A stretch of DNA of 6,541 bases from contig WGAK01000145.1 in NCBI GenBank assembly GCA_015494815.1, positions 1-6,541 on the forward strand, in the 5' to 3' direction. The position numbers and the translations under genes are program-made. Below, in pieces: positions 1 through 5,684 of this stretch (positions are counted from its first letter, which is position 1; each line of letters starts with the position of its first letter). The DNA is from Anaerolineales bacterium. Lineage in GTDB: Bacteria; Chloroflexota; Anaerolineae; Anaerolineales; DRMV01. The notes under the pieces were generated by a model. The model worked only from the letters and a program-made list of their open reading frames with translations. It made no database searches and was not told where the DNA came from.

Positions 1-275
1 CGGACGAAGGATTGCTGGTGGTGGCCGTGTATCCGGGCAGCCCCGCGGACCGGGCCGGCCTGCGGGGCGGGCAGCGCACCGTGCGCCTGGGGCATTTGCG
101 GTTGCCGGTGGGCGGGGATGTCATTGTGGCCGTGGACGACCAACCCACCCCCACGGAGCGCGATTTGCGCTTATGGCTGGAGAATCACCATCGCGTGGGC
201 GACCGGGTGGTGGTGCACCTGGTCCGGGATGGCGAGCCGCACACGGTGCCGGTGGTGCTGGCCGAGCGGCCGTAG
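1..275 (+). CDS. C-terminal PDZ domain of an HtrA/DegP-like serine protease (partial, 5' end outside window)
   Basis: The reading frame is open from the left edge (first full codon at 3) to TAG at 273-275, giving 90 visible residues. They form one PDZ domain. The ligand-binding loop and first strand read as GLLVVAVYPGSPADRAGLR, followed by GGDVIVAVDDQPT and a final strand pair ending VVHLVRDGEPHTVPVVL. This layout matches the last domain of S1C (HtrA/DegP/DegQ) trypsin-like proteases, which degrade or refold damaged proteins outside the cytoplasm and use the PDZ domain to bind substrate C-termini. The catalytic His-Asp-Ser domain would lie upstream and is not visible, so protease activity is inferred. 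A non-protease PDZ protein remains possible. The gene ends convergently with the ArsR-type gene 84 bases away, and no clear terminator separates them. Confidence 0.8.
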   Translation, partial: DEGLLVVAVYPGSPADRAGLRGGQRTVRLGHLRLPVGGDVIVAVDDQPTPTERDLRLWLENHHRVGDRVVVHLVRDGEPHTVPVVLAERP

Positions 276-359
276 GGAAGCGGTCGGCGGCCATTGGGCA
301 CCGAGCGGCCGCGCGCCGGGGGCTGGGGCTGGAGGCGCGTACGGCTTCTCGGCGGCGCG

Positions 360-707
360 TTAGCCGGGGGTGGCGCCGGGGCTCAACAGGTGGGCCTGGC
401 TGAGCAGGTGGTCGCGCATGACATCGCGCAGCAGGTCCAGGGCCTGAATGACGCGGCGGTCGTTCAGGGTGTAGAAGACGGCCTGCTTGCGGCGTTGGGC
501 GCGCACCAGGCCCCGCTCGCGCAGAATCTTCAGGTGGCGCGAGACCGTGGGTTGCGAAATGCCCAAGGTGCGGGCCAGGGTGTTGACATTCTTGGGCCCC
601 TCGGCCAACAGATAGAGGATGGCAATGCGTTTGGGGTCCGAAAGCCCACTGCACAAATACGCGTGCAGTTGGACGCTTTCGCTGGACATATCGCTCACCG
701 CGACCAT
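360..707 (-). CDS. ArsR/SmtB-family winged-helix transcriptional regulator
   Basis: The 115-residue product begins MVAVSDMSSESVQ. I chose ATG at 705-707 because it has a strong GGAGG six bases upstream; the frame stays open to 785, but that extension (Cys/Arg-rich) looks non-coding. The fold is a typical ArsR helix-turn-helix. SDPKRIAILYLLAEG lies at about residues 22-36, the recognition helix GISQPTVSRHLKIL at about 49-62, and the wing ERGLVRAQRRKQAVFYTLND at about 64-83. Family members are dimeric DNA-binding repressors, many of them metal or redox sensors. Here the alpha-3 metal motif (ELCVCDL in classic ArsR) is replaced by residues without Cys, and the alpha-5 DxH motif reads DRR. The classic sites are therefore absent and the ligand is unknown; a lone Cys lies near residue 19. 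It lies 150 bases downstream of lepB on the same strand and has its own ribosome-binding site. Family confidence is high, the target is unknown. Confidence 0.9.
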   Translation of the reverse strand: MVAVSDMSSESVQLHAYLCSGLSDPKRIAILYLLAEGPKNVNTLARTLGISQPTVSRHLKILRERGLVRAQRRKQAVFYTLNDRRVIQALDLLRDVMRDHLLSQAHLLSPGATPG

Positions 708-713
708 GCAAAC

Positions 714-718
714 CCTCC
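714..718 (-). promoter_or_regulatory. Ribosome-binding site that fixes the start of the ArsR-type gene
   Basis: On the minus strand the sequence reads GAGGAGGGTTTGC followed by ATG at 707. The GGAGG core (714-718) is six bases from that ATG. This favours the 707 start over the longer frame beginning at 785 and over the internal ATG at 689. Confidence 0.75.
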
Positions 719-770
719 TCGGCGGGGTGCCGCGACGCGCGCAGGCCACTTTTGGACATATGCACACTTT

Positions 771-776
771 AGTATA
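771..776 (-). promoter_or_regulatory. Candidate -10 element for the ArsR-type gene
   Basis: The stretch 750-857 is clearly richer in A+T than its surroundings. On the minus strand it contains TATACT at 776-771, one mismatch from the TATAAT consensus and about 64 bases upstream of the ATG at 707. No good -35 hexamer lies 16-18 bases further upstream and there is no TG extension, so this is only a candidate. The nearby short hairpin at 792-814 and a TGGACATAT motif at 753-761 could belong to an operator, but nothing in the window proves that. Confidence 0.3.
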
Positions 777-791
777 GGAAGACATTGGGCC

Positions 792-814
792 GCGCGTATA
801 GTGAAAAAACGCGC
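792..814. repeat. Small inverted repeat between lepB and the ArsR-type gene
   Basis: GCGCGT (792-797) is complementary to ACGCGC (809-814) with an 11-base A-rich loop. Read on the minus strand the loop is T-rich and sits inside the stem. It is therefore not a standard intrinsic terminator for lepB, though it could slow polymerase or serve as a protein-binding site. It lies 44 bases beyond the lepB stop and is the only structure seen in the 150-base gap. Confidence 0.35.
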
Positions 815-857
815 ATCTGGGGAGTTTTACGAAAAGATATGAGGATTGTCAGGCGGG

Positions 858-1511
858 TTATCGTTGGCGCAAGGCCGCAGTGGGGTGCGTCGTGGGGGGT
901 GGGGCTTCGGGGCGCAGCACGCGTGCCCGGCTGGGCGGCCAGTAGACCACCACGGCCTTCCCCAACACGCGCGTCATTGGGATGGGCCCCAAGATGTGGG
1001 AGTCGGTGGAGTGGTTGCGGTTGTCCCCTAACACGAAGATGTGGCCGGGAGGCACTTTCCAGTAGCCGTTATAGCGGGGTCGTTCCAGAATGTACGGCTC
1101 ATACAGGGGCTGGTTGTTGATATACACGGTGCCGTTTTGGATGAGCACCTCGTCGCCGGGCAACCCCACGACCCGCTTGATGTAATCGCCGCCCAGGCCG
1201 TTGTCCTGCGGCCGGAAGACGACGATGTCCCCGCGTTGGGGCTGGCGGCCAAAGCGGTAGGCCAGGCGATAGACCAGGATGAACTCGCCCCCCTGTAGCG
1301 TGGGCACCATGCTGTAGCCTTCCACCCGGATGCGGGCCGTGATGGCGTTGAGCACAATGTAGAGCGCGGCGGTGAGGAAGAGGGTATAGAAGGTCTCGCG
1401 TACAAACTGGCCTATCGAGCGCAACACCCCGCCGGTAGCCAGGGGCGGGGCGTCCTCGGCCGGGGGTGTGGGCTCGGCCGGCGGTGCGGGAGAGGTTTCG
1501 GGGTCGAACAT
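858..1511 (-). CDS. lepB: Signal peptidase I
   Basis: This is a 217-residue membrane-bound Ser/Lys protease (family S26) that removes signal peptides from secreted proteins on the outer face of the cytoplasmic membrane. A Pro/Ala/Glu-rich N-terminus (1-28), probably cytoplasmic, precedes one membrane segment at about 41-58. Box B is GYSMVPTL with the nucleophile Ser67. Box D is GDYIKRVVGLPGD with the general base Lys112. Box E is GDNRNHSTDS at 162-171. Length and single anchor resemble the short Gram-positive/cyanobacterial type rather than the two-anchor E. coli enzyme. After box E the usual DSR reads DSH (His172). The Pro-rich tail after about residue 192 is probably disordered. ATG at 1509-1511 is the only sensible start, and the Shine-Dalgarno is weak (AAGGA about 13 bases upstream). 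It is divergent from livH and shares its control region. Confidence 0.96.
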   Translation of the reverse strand: MFDPETSPAPPAEPTPPAEDAPPLATGGVLRSIGQFVRETFYTLFLTAALYIVLNAITARIRVEGYSMVPTLQGGEFILVYRLAYRFGRQPQRGDIVVFRPQDNGLGGDYIKRVVGLPGDEVLIQNGTVYINNQPLYEPYILERPRYNGYWKVPPGHIFVLGDNRNHSTDSHILGPIPMTRVLGKAVVVYWPPSRARVLRPEAPPPTTHPTAALRQR

Positions 1512-1542
1512 GGCCGTATGCCCGTCCTTGCCAAAAAGATGA

Positions 1543-1560
1543 TTGGCCCCCGGGGGCCAA
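1543..1560 (-). promoter_or_regulatory. Perfect 18-base GC-core palindrome in the lepB leader, possible attenuator
   Basis: TTGGCCCCCGGGGGCCAA is a perfect palindrome lying between the predicted lepB transcription start (about 1568) and the lepB ATG (1511). On the minus strand it is followed after five bases (TCATC) by TTTTT (1537-1533). The lepB leader RNA would thus have a very stable stem followed by a U run, resembling an intrinsic terminator with an imperfect spacer. On the plus strand no T run follows. It could alternatively be a protein-binding palindrome. The palindrome is seen directly; an attenuator role is inference. Confidence 0.45.
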
Positions 1561-1573
1561 AACCGACGCTCCA

Positions 1574-1596
1574 GATTATACCACTATGGTATAATC
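1574..1596. promoter_or_regulatory. Symmetric bidirectional promoter/operator between lepB and livH
   Basis: GATTATACCA (1574-1583) and TGGTATAATC (1587-1596) are perfectly complementary around the three-base centre CTA. Each arm carries a consensus extended -10, TGGTATAAT. On the plus strand TG is at 1587-1588 and TATAAT at 1590-1595; on the minus strand TG is at 1583-1582 and TATAAT at 1580-1575. Predicted starts are near 1602 for the liv operon and near 1568 for lepB. No TTGACA-like -35 is visible at the right distance for either, which fits extended -10 promoters. The two sites overlap too closely for simultaneous polymerase occupancy. The perfect symmetry would also suit a dimeric repressor, such as a TetR- or GntR-type protein; none is encoded immediately beside it. 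Confidence 0.8.
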
Positions 1597-1629
1597 GTCG
1601 CATCGAACGCGATATACGCCGAATTTGCA

Positions 1630-1640
1630 CCTCCGCGAGG
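1630..1640 (+). promoter_or_regulatory. livH ribosome-binding site inside a short hairpin
   Basis: GAGG at 1637-1640 lies five bases before ATG 1646 and supports that start rather than TTG at 1625. The preceding CCTC (1630-1633) pairs with it across a CGC loop, and the segment ACCTCC matches the anti-Shine-Dalgarno core of 16S rRNA. The stem is only four base pairs, so any effect on translation would be modest. Confidence 0.45.
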
Positions 1641-1645
1641 CGCGT

Positions 1646-2569
1646 ATGTCCCAAGTGGCACAACAATTGTTCAACGCGTTGCAGTGGGGCAGTTTTTATG
1701 CCCTCATCGCGCTGGGCTACAGCATGGTCTACAGCATTTTGATGCTGTTCAACTTCGCCCACGGCGATGTGTTCATGGTGGCCACCTACATTGGGTACTT
1801 CGTGGCCACGCTGCTGCTGGGGCTGGCCTTGAGCGGTTCCTTGCCCTTGTCGGGCGTGGCGGTGTTCGTGCTCACCCTGCTGCTGACCATGTTCCTGGCC
1901 TCGTTCATCGGCATTGCGGTGGAGCGGGTGGCCTACCGGCCGTTGCGCGATGCGCCCCGGGCCTCGGCCGCCATCACGGGCCTGATGGTGGGCATCTTCC
2001 TCGAGACTTTGGTGCTCTACCTGCTGGGTGCCAGCCGGCGTAACTTCCCGACCCTCATCGAGGTGAACACTTTTGAGTTGGGGCCGGTGCAGGTCACCAA
2101 CCTCAAGGTGCTCACCATTGTGCTGGCCGTGGTGCTCATGGTGTTGCTGCACCTGTTCATCCGCAAGACCAAGGTGGGCATGGCCATGCGGGCCATGTCG
2201 TACGATTACGCGGTCATCCCCCTCATGGGCGTGCCCCTGGACCTCATCATCGCGTTCACCTTCGCGCTGGGCTCCGCGCTGGCCGGGGCCGCGGGGGTGC
2301 TGTTTGGCATGGCCTACCCCGTGCTGGACCCCTACATGGGCGTGCTCATCGGCTGGAAGGCCTTCGTCGCGGCCATCTTAGGGGGCCGCGGTTCCATCTT
2401 GGGCGCGGTGGCGGGCGGCTTCTTGCTGGGCTTCATCGAGATTTTGGTGGCCGCGGTGCTGACTTCCACCATGCGTGACCTGGTGGCCTATAGCATCGTG
2501 CTGCTCATCTTGACCTTCCGGCCTTACGGCTTGTTCGGCGAGGAGCACAGCGTGCGGTTGCGGCTCTGA
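1646..2569 (+). CDS. livH: Branched-chain amino acid type ABC transporter permease LivH
   Basis: The 307-residue product is close to the roughly 308 residues of E. coli LivH. It is one of two channel-forming membrane subunits of a HAAT-family importer, which typically carries Leu/Ile/Val but in many bacteria carries urea, amides or other amino acids. The N-terminus has the family pattern QWGSFYALIALGYSMVYSIL followed by FNFAHGD (36-41). Hydrophobic segments lie near 14-34, 42-62, 69-92, 108-128, 150-171, 198-222, 250-272 and 279-291. The cytoplasmic coupling region is at about 173-197 (KVGMAMRAMSYDYAVIPLMG). GGRGSILGAVAGGFLLGFIE (246-265) is the conserved C-terminal signature. ATG 1646 is chosen for its GAGG; the earlier TTG at 1625 lacks one. 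livH is first in the operon, about 44 bases from the predicted transcription start, and the substrate cannot be read from sequence. Confidence 0.95.
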   Translation: MSQVAQQLFNALQWGSFYALIALGYSMVYSILMLFNFAHGDVFMVATYIGYFVATLLLGLALSGSLPLSGVAVFVLTLLLTMFLASFIGIAVERVAYRPLRDAPRASAAITGLMVGIFLETLVLYLLGASRRNFPTLIEVNTFELGPVQVTNLKVLTIVLAVVLMVLLHLFIRKTKVGMAMRAMSYDYAVIPLMGVPLDLIIAFTFALGSALAGAAGVLFGMAYPVLDPYMGVLIGWKAFVAAILGGRGSILGAVAGGFLLGFIEILVAAVLTSTMRDLVAYSIVLLILTFRPYGLFGEEHSVRLRL

Positions 2570-2605
2570 GCCCGCGCGGCACGCACGCGTCACGAGGACA
2601 CGACC

Positions 2606-3943
2606 ATGCAGCAGACCTCCACACCCTCTCGCTTTGGGAGCCTCTACGGCCGCATTCGGGCCCGCTTTCAAGATGTGCCCATCAGCGCCTGGCTGGTGGG
2701 GATGCTGGCCGCGGTGCTGGTCGAGGCGCTCATCGGCCGCGATTTGGCCTACATGTTGGGCCTGGGCAATCTGCCCTCGTTCTTCGGCCTCTCGCTCATC
2801 TTCAAGAAGTGGACCCTCATCCCCAGCATTGTGGTCTTCATCGTAGTGGTGTATGTGCTGCCCGCGCTGGGCGCGGTGTACCTGGTGCGTTGGGCCATGC
2901 ACCGCTGGCGCGGCGCCCGGAGCGTGGCCTGGGTGCAGCGCATCCCCACGCGTGGGTACATCATCTTCAACCTGGCCTTCGTGTATGTGGTCTTGCATTT
3001 TTGGGCCGCGTCCAGCGATTACCGGCTGCTGGTGCTGCGTTTGCTGGGCGTGAACATCATCCTCACCTTGAGCCTGAACCTAGTCAACGGTTGGATGGGC
3101 GAGTTTTCGGTCTCGGTGGCCGGGTTCATGGCCGTGGGCGCGTATGTGTCGTCGGTGCTCATGGTGTGGGGGTTTGTGAATGACGATGTGTTCGGGCCCG
3201 CGGTGTTCCCCGAGGCATGGGCGCCTTATGCGTTCCCGTTGGCGCTCATCGTGGCCGGCGCGGTTACCGCGTTCACGGCCCTGGCCGTGGCCATCCCGTC
3301 CTTCCGCACCCGAGGCGACTATCTGGCCATCATCACCCTGGCCTATTTGTTCATCGTCAAGAGTTCCATTGAGAACATTGATTTCCTGGGCGGCGCCCGA
3401 GGCTTCATGAACCAACCCAAGGTGGCCGACTCGCTGCTGGTGGTCTTCTTGTGGACCGTGCTGGCCGTGTGGGTGATGCACAACTATGTCACTTCCACCC
3501 TGGGCAAGGCCACCAGCGCGGTGCGGGACAACGAACCCGCGGCCGAGATGATGACCGTAAACACCCGCAAAGTGAAGATGGTGGCCTTCTTGACCCACGC
3601 GTTCTGGTCCGGCGTGGCCGGGGGCCTGTATGCCCACATTGTGGGATACATCAACCCGGGCAGTTTCGGCCTGGTCAAATCGGCCGAAATCTTGGGCATG
3701 CTGTACCTGGGCGGGCTGAACTCGGTGACGGGTTCGGTGCTGGGCACGGTGCTCTTCACCCTGCTCAGCGAGATTTTGCGGCCCCTCAAGTTGGTCAAGT
3801 GGATGGTCATCCCGGTCATCCTCATCGTGGTGATGATTAAGCGCCCGCGGGGCCTGCTGGGCTTCCAGGAAATTCGGCTGCCCTTCTTGGAGCGACGCGC
3901 CCGGGCCGAAGAGGAGGTTTCCCATGCCCCTGCTGGAGATTAA
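2606..3943 (+). CDS. livM: Branched-chain amino acid type ABC transporter permease LivM
   Basis: At 445 residues this is longer than the core LivM family but near the roughly 425 of E. coli LivM, which also has an N-terminal extension. The first 140 or so residues add hydrophobic segments near 28-44, 72-95 and 117-133. The conserved permease core follows: SLNLVNGWMGEFSVSVAGFM with GAY (156-180), RTRGDYLAIITLAYLFI (234-250), the coupling region AVRDNEPAAEMMTVNTRKVK (305-324), and LGGLNSVTGSVLGTVLF (368-384). The usual G-Q-SLGH pattern near residue 166 reads GEFSVSVAG here, a divergence from typical LivM. ATG 2606 is preceded by GAGG at 2594-2597, 36 bases after livH. The 3' end overlaps livG by 20 bases, indicating translational coupling. 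It should pair with LivH to form the channel. Confidence 0.95.
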   Translation: MQQTSTPSRFGSLYGRIRARFQDVPISAWLVGMLAAVLVEALIGRDLAYMLGLGNLPSFFGLSLIFKKWTLIPSIVVFIVVVYVLPALGAVYLVRWAMHRWRGARSVAWVQRIPTRGYIIFNLAFVYVVLHFWAASSDYRLLVLRLLGVNIILTLSLNLVNGWMGEFSVSVAGFMAVGAYVSSVLMVWGFVNDDVFGPAVFPEAWAPYAFPLALIVAGAVTAFTALAVAIPSFRTRGDYLAIITLAYLFIVKSSIENIDFLGGARGFMNQPKVADSLLVVFLWTVLAVWVMHNYVTSTLGKATSAVRDNEPAAEMMTVNTRKVKMVAFLTHAFWSGVAGGLYAHIVGYINPGSFGLVKSAEILGMLYLGGLNSVTGSVLGTVLFTLLSEILRPLKLVKWMVIPVILIVVMIKRPRGLLGFQEIRLPFLERRARAEEEVSHAPAGD

Positions 3944-4691
3944 AGACCTCACCCACTTCTTCGGCGGCTTGCGCGCGGTGCACAAGTTCCACACCCGCAT
4001 CGAGCCGGGCGAAATTCGGGGTCTTATCGGTCCCAACGGCGCGGGCAAAACCACCGTGTTCAACCTGACCACGGGCGTGTACAAACCCACCCAGGGGCAG
4101 ATTCTGTTCGACGGACAAGACATCACGGGCAAGCCGCCGCACGAAATCGGCCGCCTGGGCATCAGCCGCACCTATCAGAACCTGCGCCTGTGGGGCAATC
4201 TGACTGCGCTGGACAATGTGAAGATTGCCTTCTACGGCCGCATTCGCTACGGCCTGCTGGGCGCGTTCTTCGGCCTGCGCGGGCGTTCCGAAGAAGAGCG
4301 GCGCATTGACCGCGAGGCTCGCGAACTGATGGCCTTGCTGGGCATCGAGCAATACGCCGACATGGTGGTCTCGGGCCTGCCTTACGGCATCCAGCGCAAA
4401 GTGGAGATGGCCCGTGCCCTGGCCACCAGGCCCAAGTTGCTGCTGCTGGACGAACCCACCGCGGGTATGACCCCCGCGGAAATGGAAGAGACCATGGAGT
4501 TCGTCCTGTACATCCGCAAGACCTTCAACCTGACCATTTGGCTCATCGAGCACAAGATGCGTTTCGTCATGGGCCTGTGCCGCTGGATTCAAGTGTTGAA
4601 CTTTGGCGAAATCATCGCCGAGGGCACGCCCGAAGAGGTCCAGAACAACCCCGAGGTGATTCGGGCCTACCTGGGCACCGCGGTGACCTGA
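3924..4691 (+). CDS. livG: Branched-chain amino acid type ABC transporter ATP-binding protein LivG
   Basis: This 255-residue cytoplasmic ATPase, of normal LivG length, powers the importer as a heterodimer with LivF. Walker A is GPNGAGKTT (36-44) and the Q-loop glutamine is in RTYQNLRL (Gln85). A LivG-type insert runs from about 100 to 130. The signature is LPYGIQRKVEMARAL (152-166), Walker B is LLLLDEPTAGM (172-182) with Glu177, and the H-loop is His210 in LIEHKM. Two positions differ from common LivG. The signature usually reads YGxQR with Q or E at x but has Ile156 here, and the HDM after the H-loop is HKM. A later DRI-VLD-like segment is RWIQVLNFG. All core catalytic residues are present, so it should be active. 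GAGGAGG (3911-3917) lies six bases before ATG 3924, inside the end of livM. Confidence 0.95.
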   Translation: MPLLEIKDLTHFFGGLRAVHKFHTRIEPGEIRGLIGPNGAGKTTVFNLTTGVYKPTQGQILFDGQDITGKPPHEIGRLGISRTYQNLRLWGNLTALDNVKIAFYGRIRYGLLGAFFGLRGRSEEERRIDREARELMALLGIEQYADMVVSGLPYGIQRKVEMARALATRPKLLLLDEPTAGMTPAEMEETMEFVLYIRKTFNLTIWLIEHKMRFVMGLCRWIQVLNFGEIIAEGTPEEVQNNPEVIRAYLGTAVT

Positions 4692-4724
4692 ACCCGGCGG
4701 AAACTTCGCCCCAGTGAGGATGGT

Positions 4725-5459
4725 ATGGCCGCTGAACGCACGCCGCAACTGGTCGTCGAAAACCTGGAAGTGTATTACGGCGCCATCAAGGCCCTGCACG
4801 GCATCTCGTTCCATGTCTATCCGGGCGAGATTGTCACCATCATCGGCGCCAACGGCGCGGGCAAGACCTCGACCCTGCGGGCCATCTCGCGTTTGGTCAA
4901 GGTGGGGCCCGAAACGCGCATGACCTTCGAGGGGCACGACCTGTTGGCCTATCCGCCCCACAAGGTCGTCAGCGAGTTGGGCATCAGTCATGTGCCCGAA
5001 GGCCGGCGCTTGTTCGGCAATCTGACGGTGTGGGAAAACCTGCAGTTGGCCACCTTCGCGCGCAAGGACCCACCCGAGGTCATTCAGCGGGACTTCGACA
5101 TGGTGTTCGACCTGTTCCCGCGGCTGGCCGAGCGGCGCAATCAGCGGGCCGGCACCATGAGCGGCGGCGAGCAGCAGATGCTGGCCGTGGCCCGCGCGCT
5201 GATTACCGCCCGCCGCATGATGTTGCTGGACGAGCCTTCCATGGGCCTGGCGCCCAAGTTGATGCAAGAGATGTTCGAGGCCCTCAAGGAAATCAACAAA
5301 GAGGGCACGACCATCTTGCTGGTGGAGCAGAACGCCAACATGGCCCTGCGCTTCGCCCAGCGGGGGTATGTGCTGGAGACGGGCAATCTGGTGCTGGAGG
5401 GCCCCAGCCAGGACCTGCTGGCCAACCCGCGGGTCAAAGAGGCCTACCTGGGCGGCTGA
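4725..5459 (+). CDS. livF: Branched-chain amino acid type ABC transporter ATP-binding protein LivF
   Basis: This 244-residue second ATPase of the importer is slightly longer than typical LivF (about 235). Walker A is GANGAGKTS (41-49). The switch region SHVPEGRRLFGNLTVWENL (88-106) contains the LivF-characteristic PEGR. The signature is MSGGEQQMLAVARAL (145-159), Walker B is MMLLDEPSMGL (165-175) with Glu170, and the H-loop position is Gln202 in LLVEQNANMAL. Gln in place of His there is normal for LivF proteins. The C-terminus NPRVKEAYLGG is the standard family ending. ATG 4725 is preceded by GAGG at 4716-4719, 33 bases after the livG stop. An ATG at 4720 is out of frame. It is the last gene of the operon, with the terminator 24 bases beyond its stop. 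Confidence 0.96.
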   Translation: MAAERTPQLVVENLEVYYGAIKALHGISFHVYPGEIVTIIGANGAGKTSTLRAISRLVKVGPETRMTFEGHDLLAYPPHKVVSELGISHVPEGRRLFGNLTVWENLQLATFARKDPPEVIQRDFDMVFDLFPRLAERRNQRAGTMSGGEQQMLAVARALITARRMMLLDEPSMGLAPKLMQEMFEALKEINKEGTTILLVEQNANMALRFAQRGYVLETGNLVLEGPSQDLLANPRVKEAYLGG

Positions 5460-5483
5460 GCCGCATCCGACCCGACATACCAC

Positions 5484-5507
5484 ACGGCCCCTGCGGGGGC
5501 CGTTTTT
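5484..5507 (+). terminator. Intrinsic terminator of the livHMGF operon
   Basis: ACGGCCCC (5484-5491) pairs perfectly with GGGGCCGT (5496-5503) around the loop TGCG, and a T run (5503-5507) follows directly. The reverse strand has no T run after the stem, so it should work only for transcripts coming from livF. Confidence 0.9.
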
Positions 5508-5617
5508 CGTTCGGCCGTGGGGGCCTGCGGAGGCATGCAGAAGTCGCCGAAGGCCGCGAATGGGCCGTCTTGGGGCGCGGCACTTGGGCGCCGCTTGGGG
5601 AGCACGAGCGTATGCTT

Positions 5618-5652
5618 GTCGCTGACGCCTGACACCCGGTCGCTGGTCGCTG
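5618..5652. repeat. Three copies of the heptamer GTCGCTG
   Basis: GTCGCTG occurs at 5618-5624, 5639-5645 and 5646-5652. The last two are directly adjacent, and the first is separated from them by a 14-base spacer that holds two further related CCTGAC/CCCGG-like words. The copies are exact but short. Confidence 0.5.
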
Positions 5653-5684
5653 CCCTGGCGGGTAGCCCTCTCGCGGCGCTCGGG

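Noticed and set aside
262..311. 11-base direct repeat CCGAGCGGCCG at 262-272 and 301-311
   Set aside because: It is short, purely GC-biased, and one copy is in the coding end of the PDZ gene. Chance is the simplest explanation.
276..359. Possible terminator between the convergent PDZ and ArsR-type genes
   Set aside because: No stem followed by a T run is visible on either strand, only GC-rich sequence including a GCGGCCGC palindrome.
708..785. N-terminal extension of the ArsR-type regulator (frame open to 785)
   Set aside because: The added 26 residues are Cys/Arg-rich and unlike the family. The ATG at 707 has an excellent GGAGG, and the candidate promoter lies within the would-be extension.
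294..842. A plus-strand frame across the ArsR-type gene
   Set aside because: It is a shadow of the regulator on the other strand. The regulator has a clear winged-helix motif and a strong ribosome-binding site, whereas this frame has neither.
1625..1645. Earlier TTG start for livH
   Set aside because: No Shine-Dalgarno precedes it, and it would add seven residues not seen in the family. ATG 1646 has GAGG at a proper distance and gives the standard length.
3080..4171. A 363-codon minus-strand frame opposite livM and the start of livG
   Set aside because: It is antisense to well-supported genes, has His/Arg/Gly-rich composition and no family motif, and has no promoter or ribosome-binding site of its own.
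3837..5483. A 548-codon open frame on the minus strand opposite livG and livF
   Set aside because: It lies wholly antisense to two unmistakable ATPase genes. Its translation is His/Gln/Gly-rich low-complexity text with no domain. Long antisense frames are expected opposite GC-rich coding sequence.
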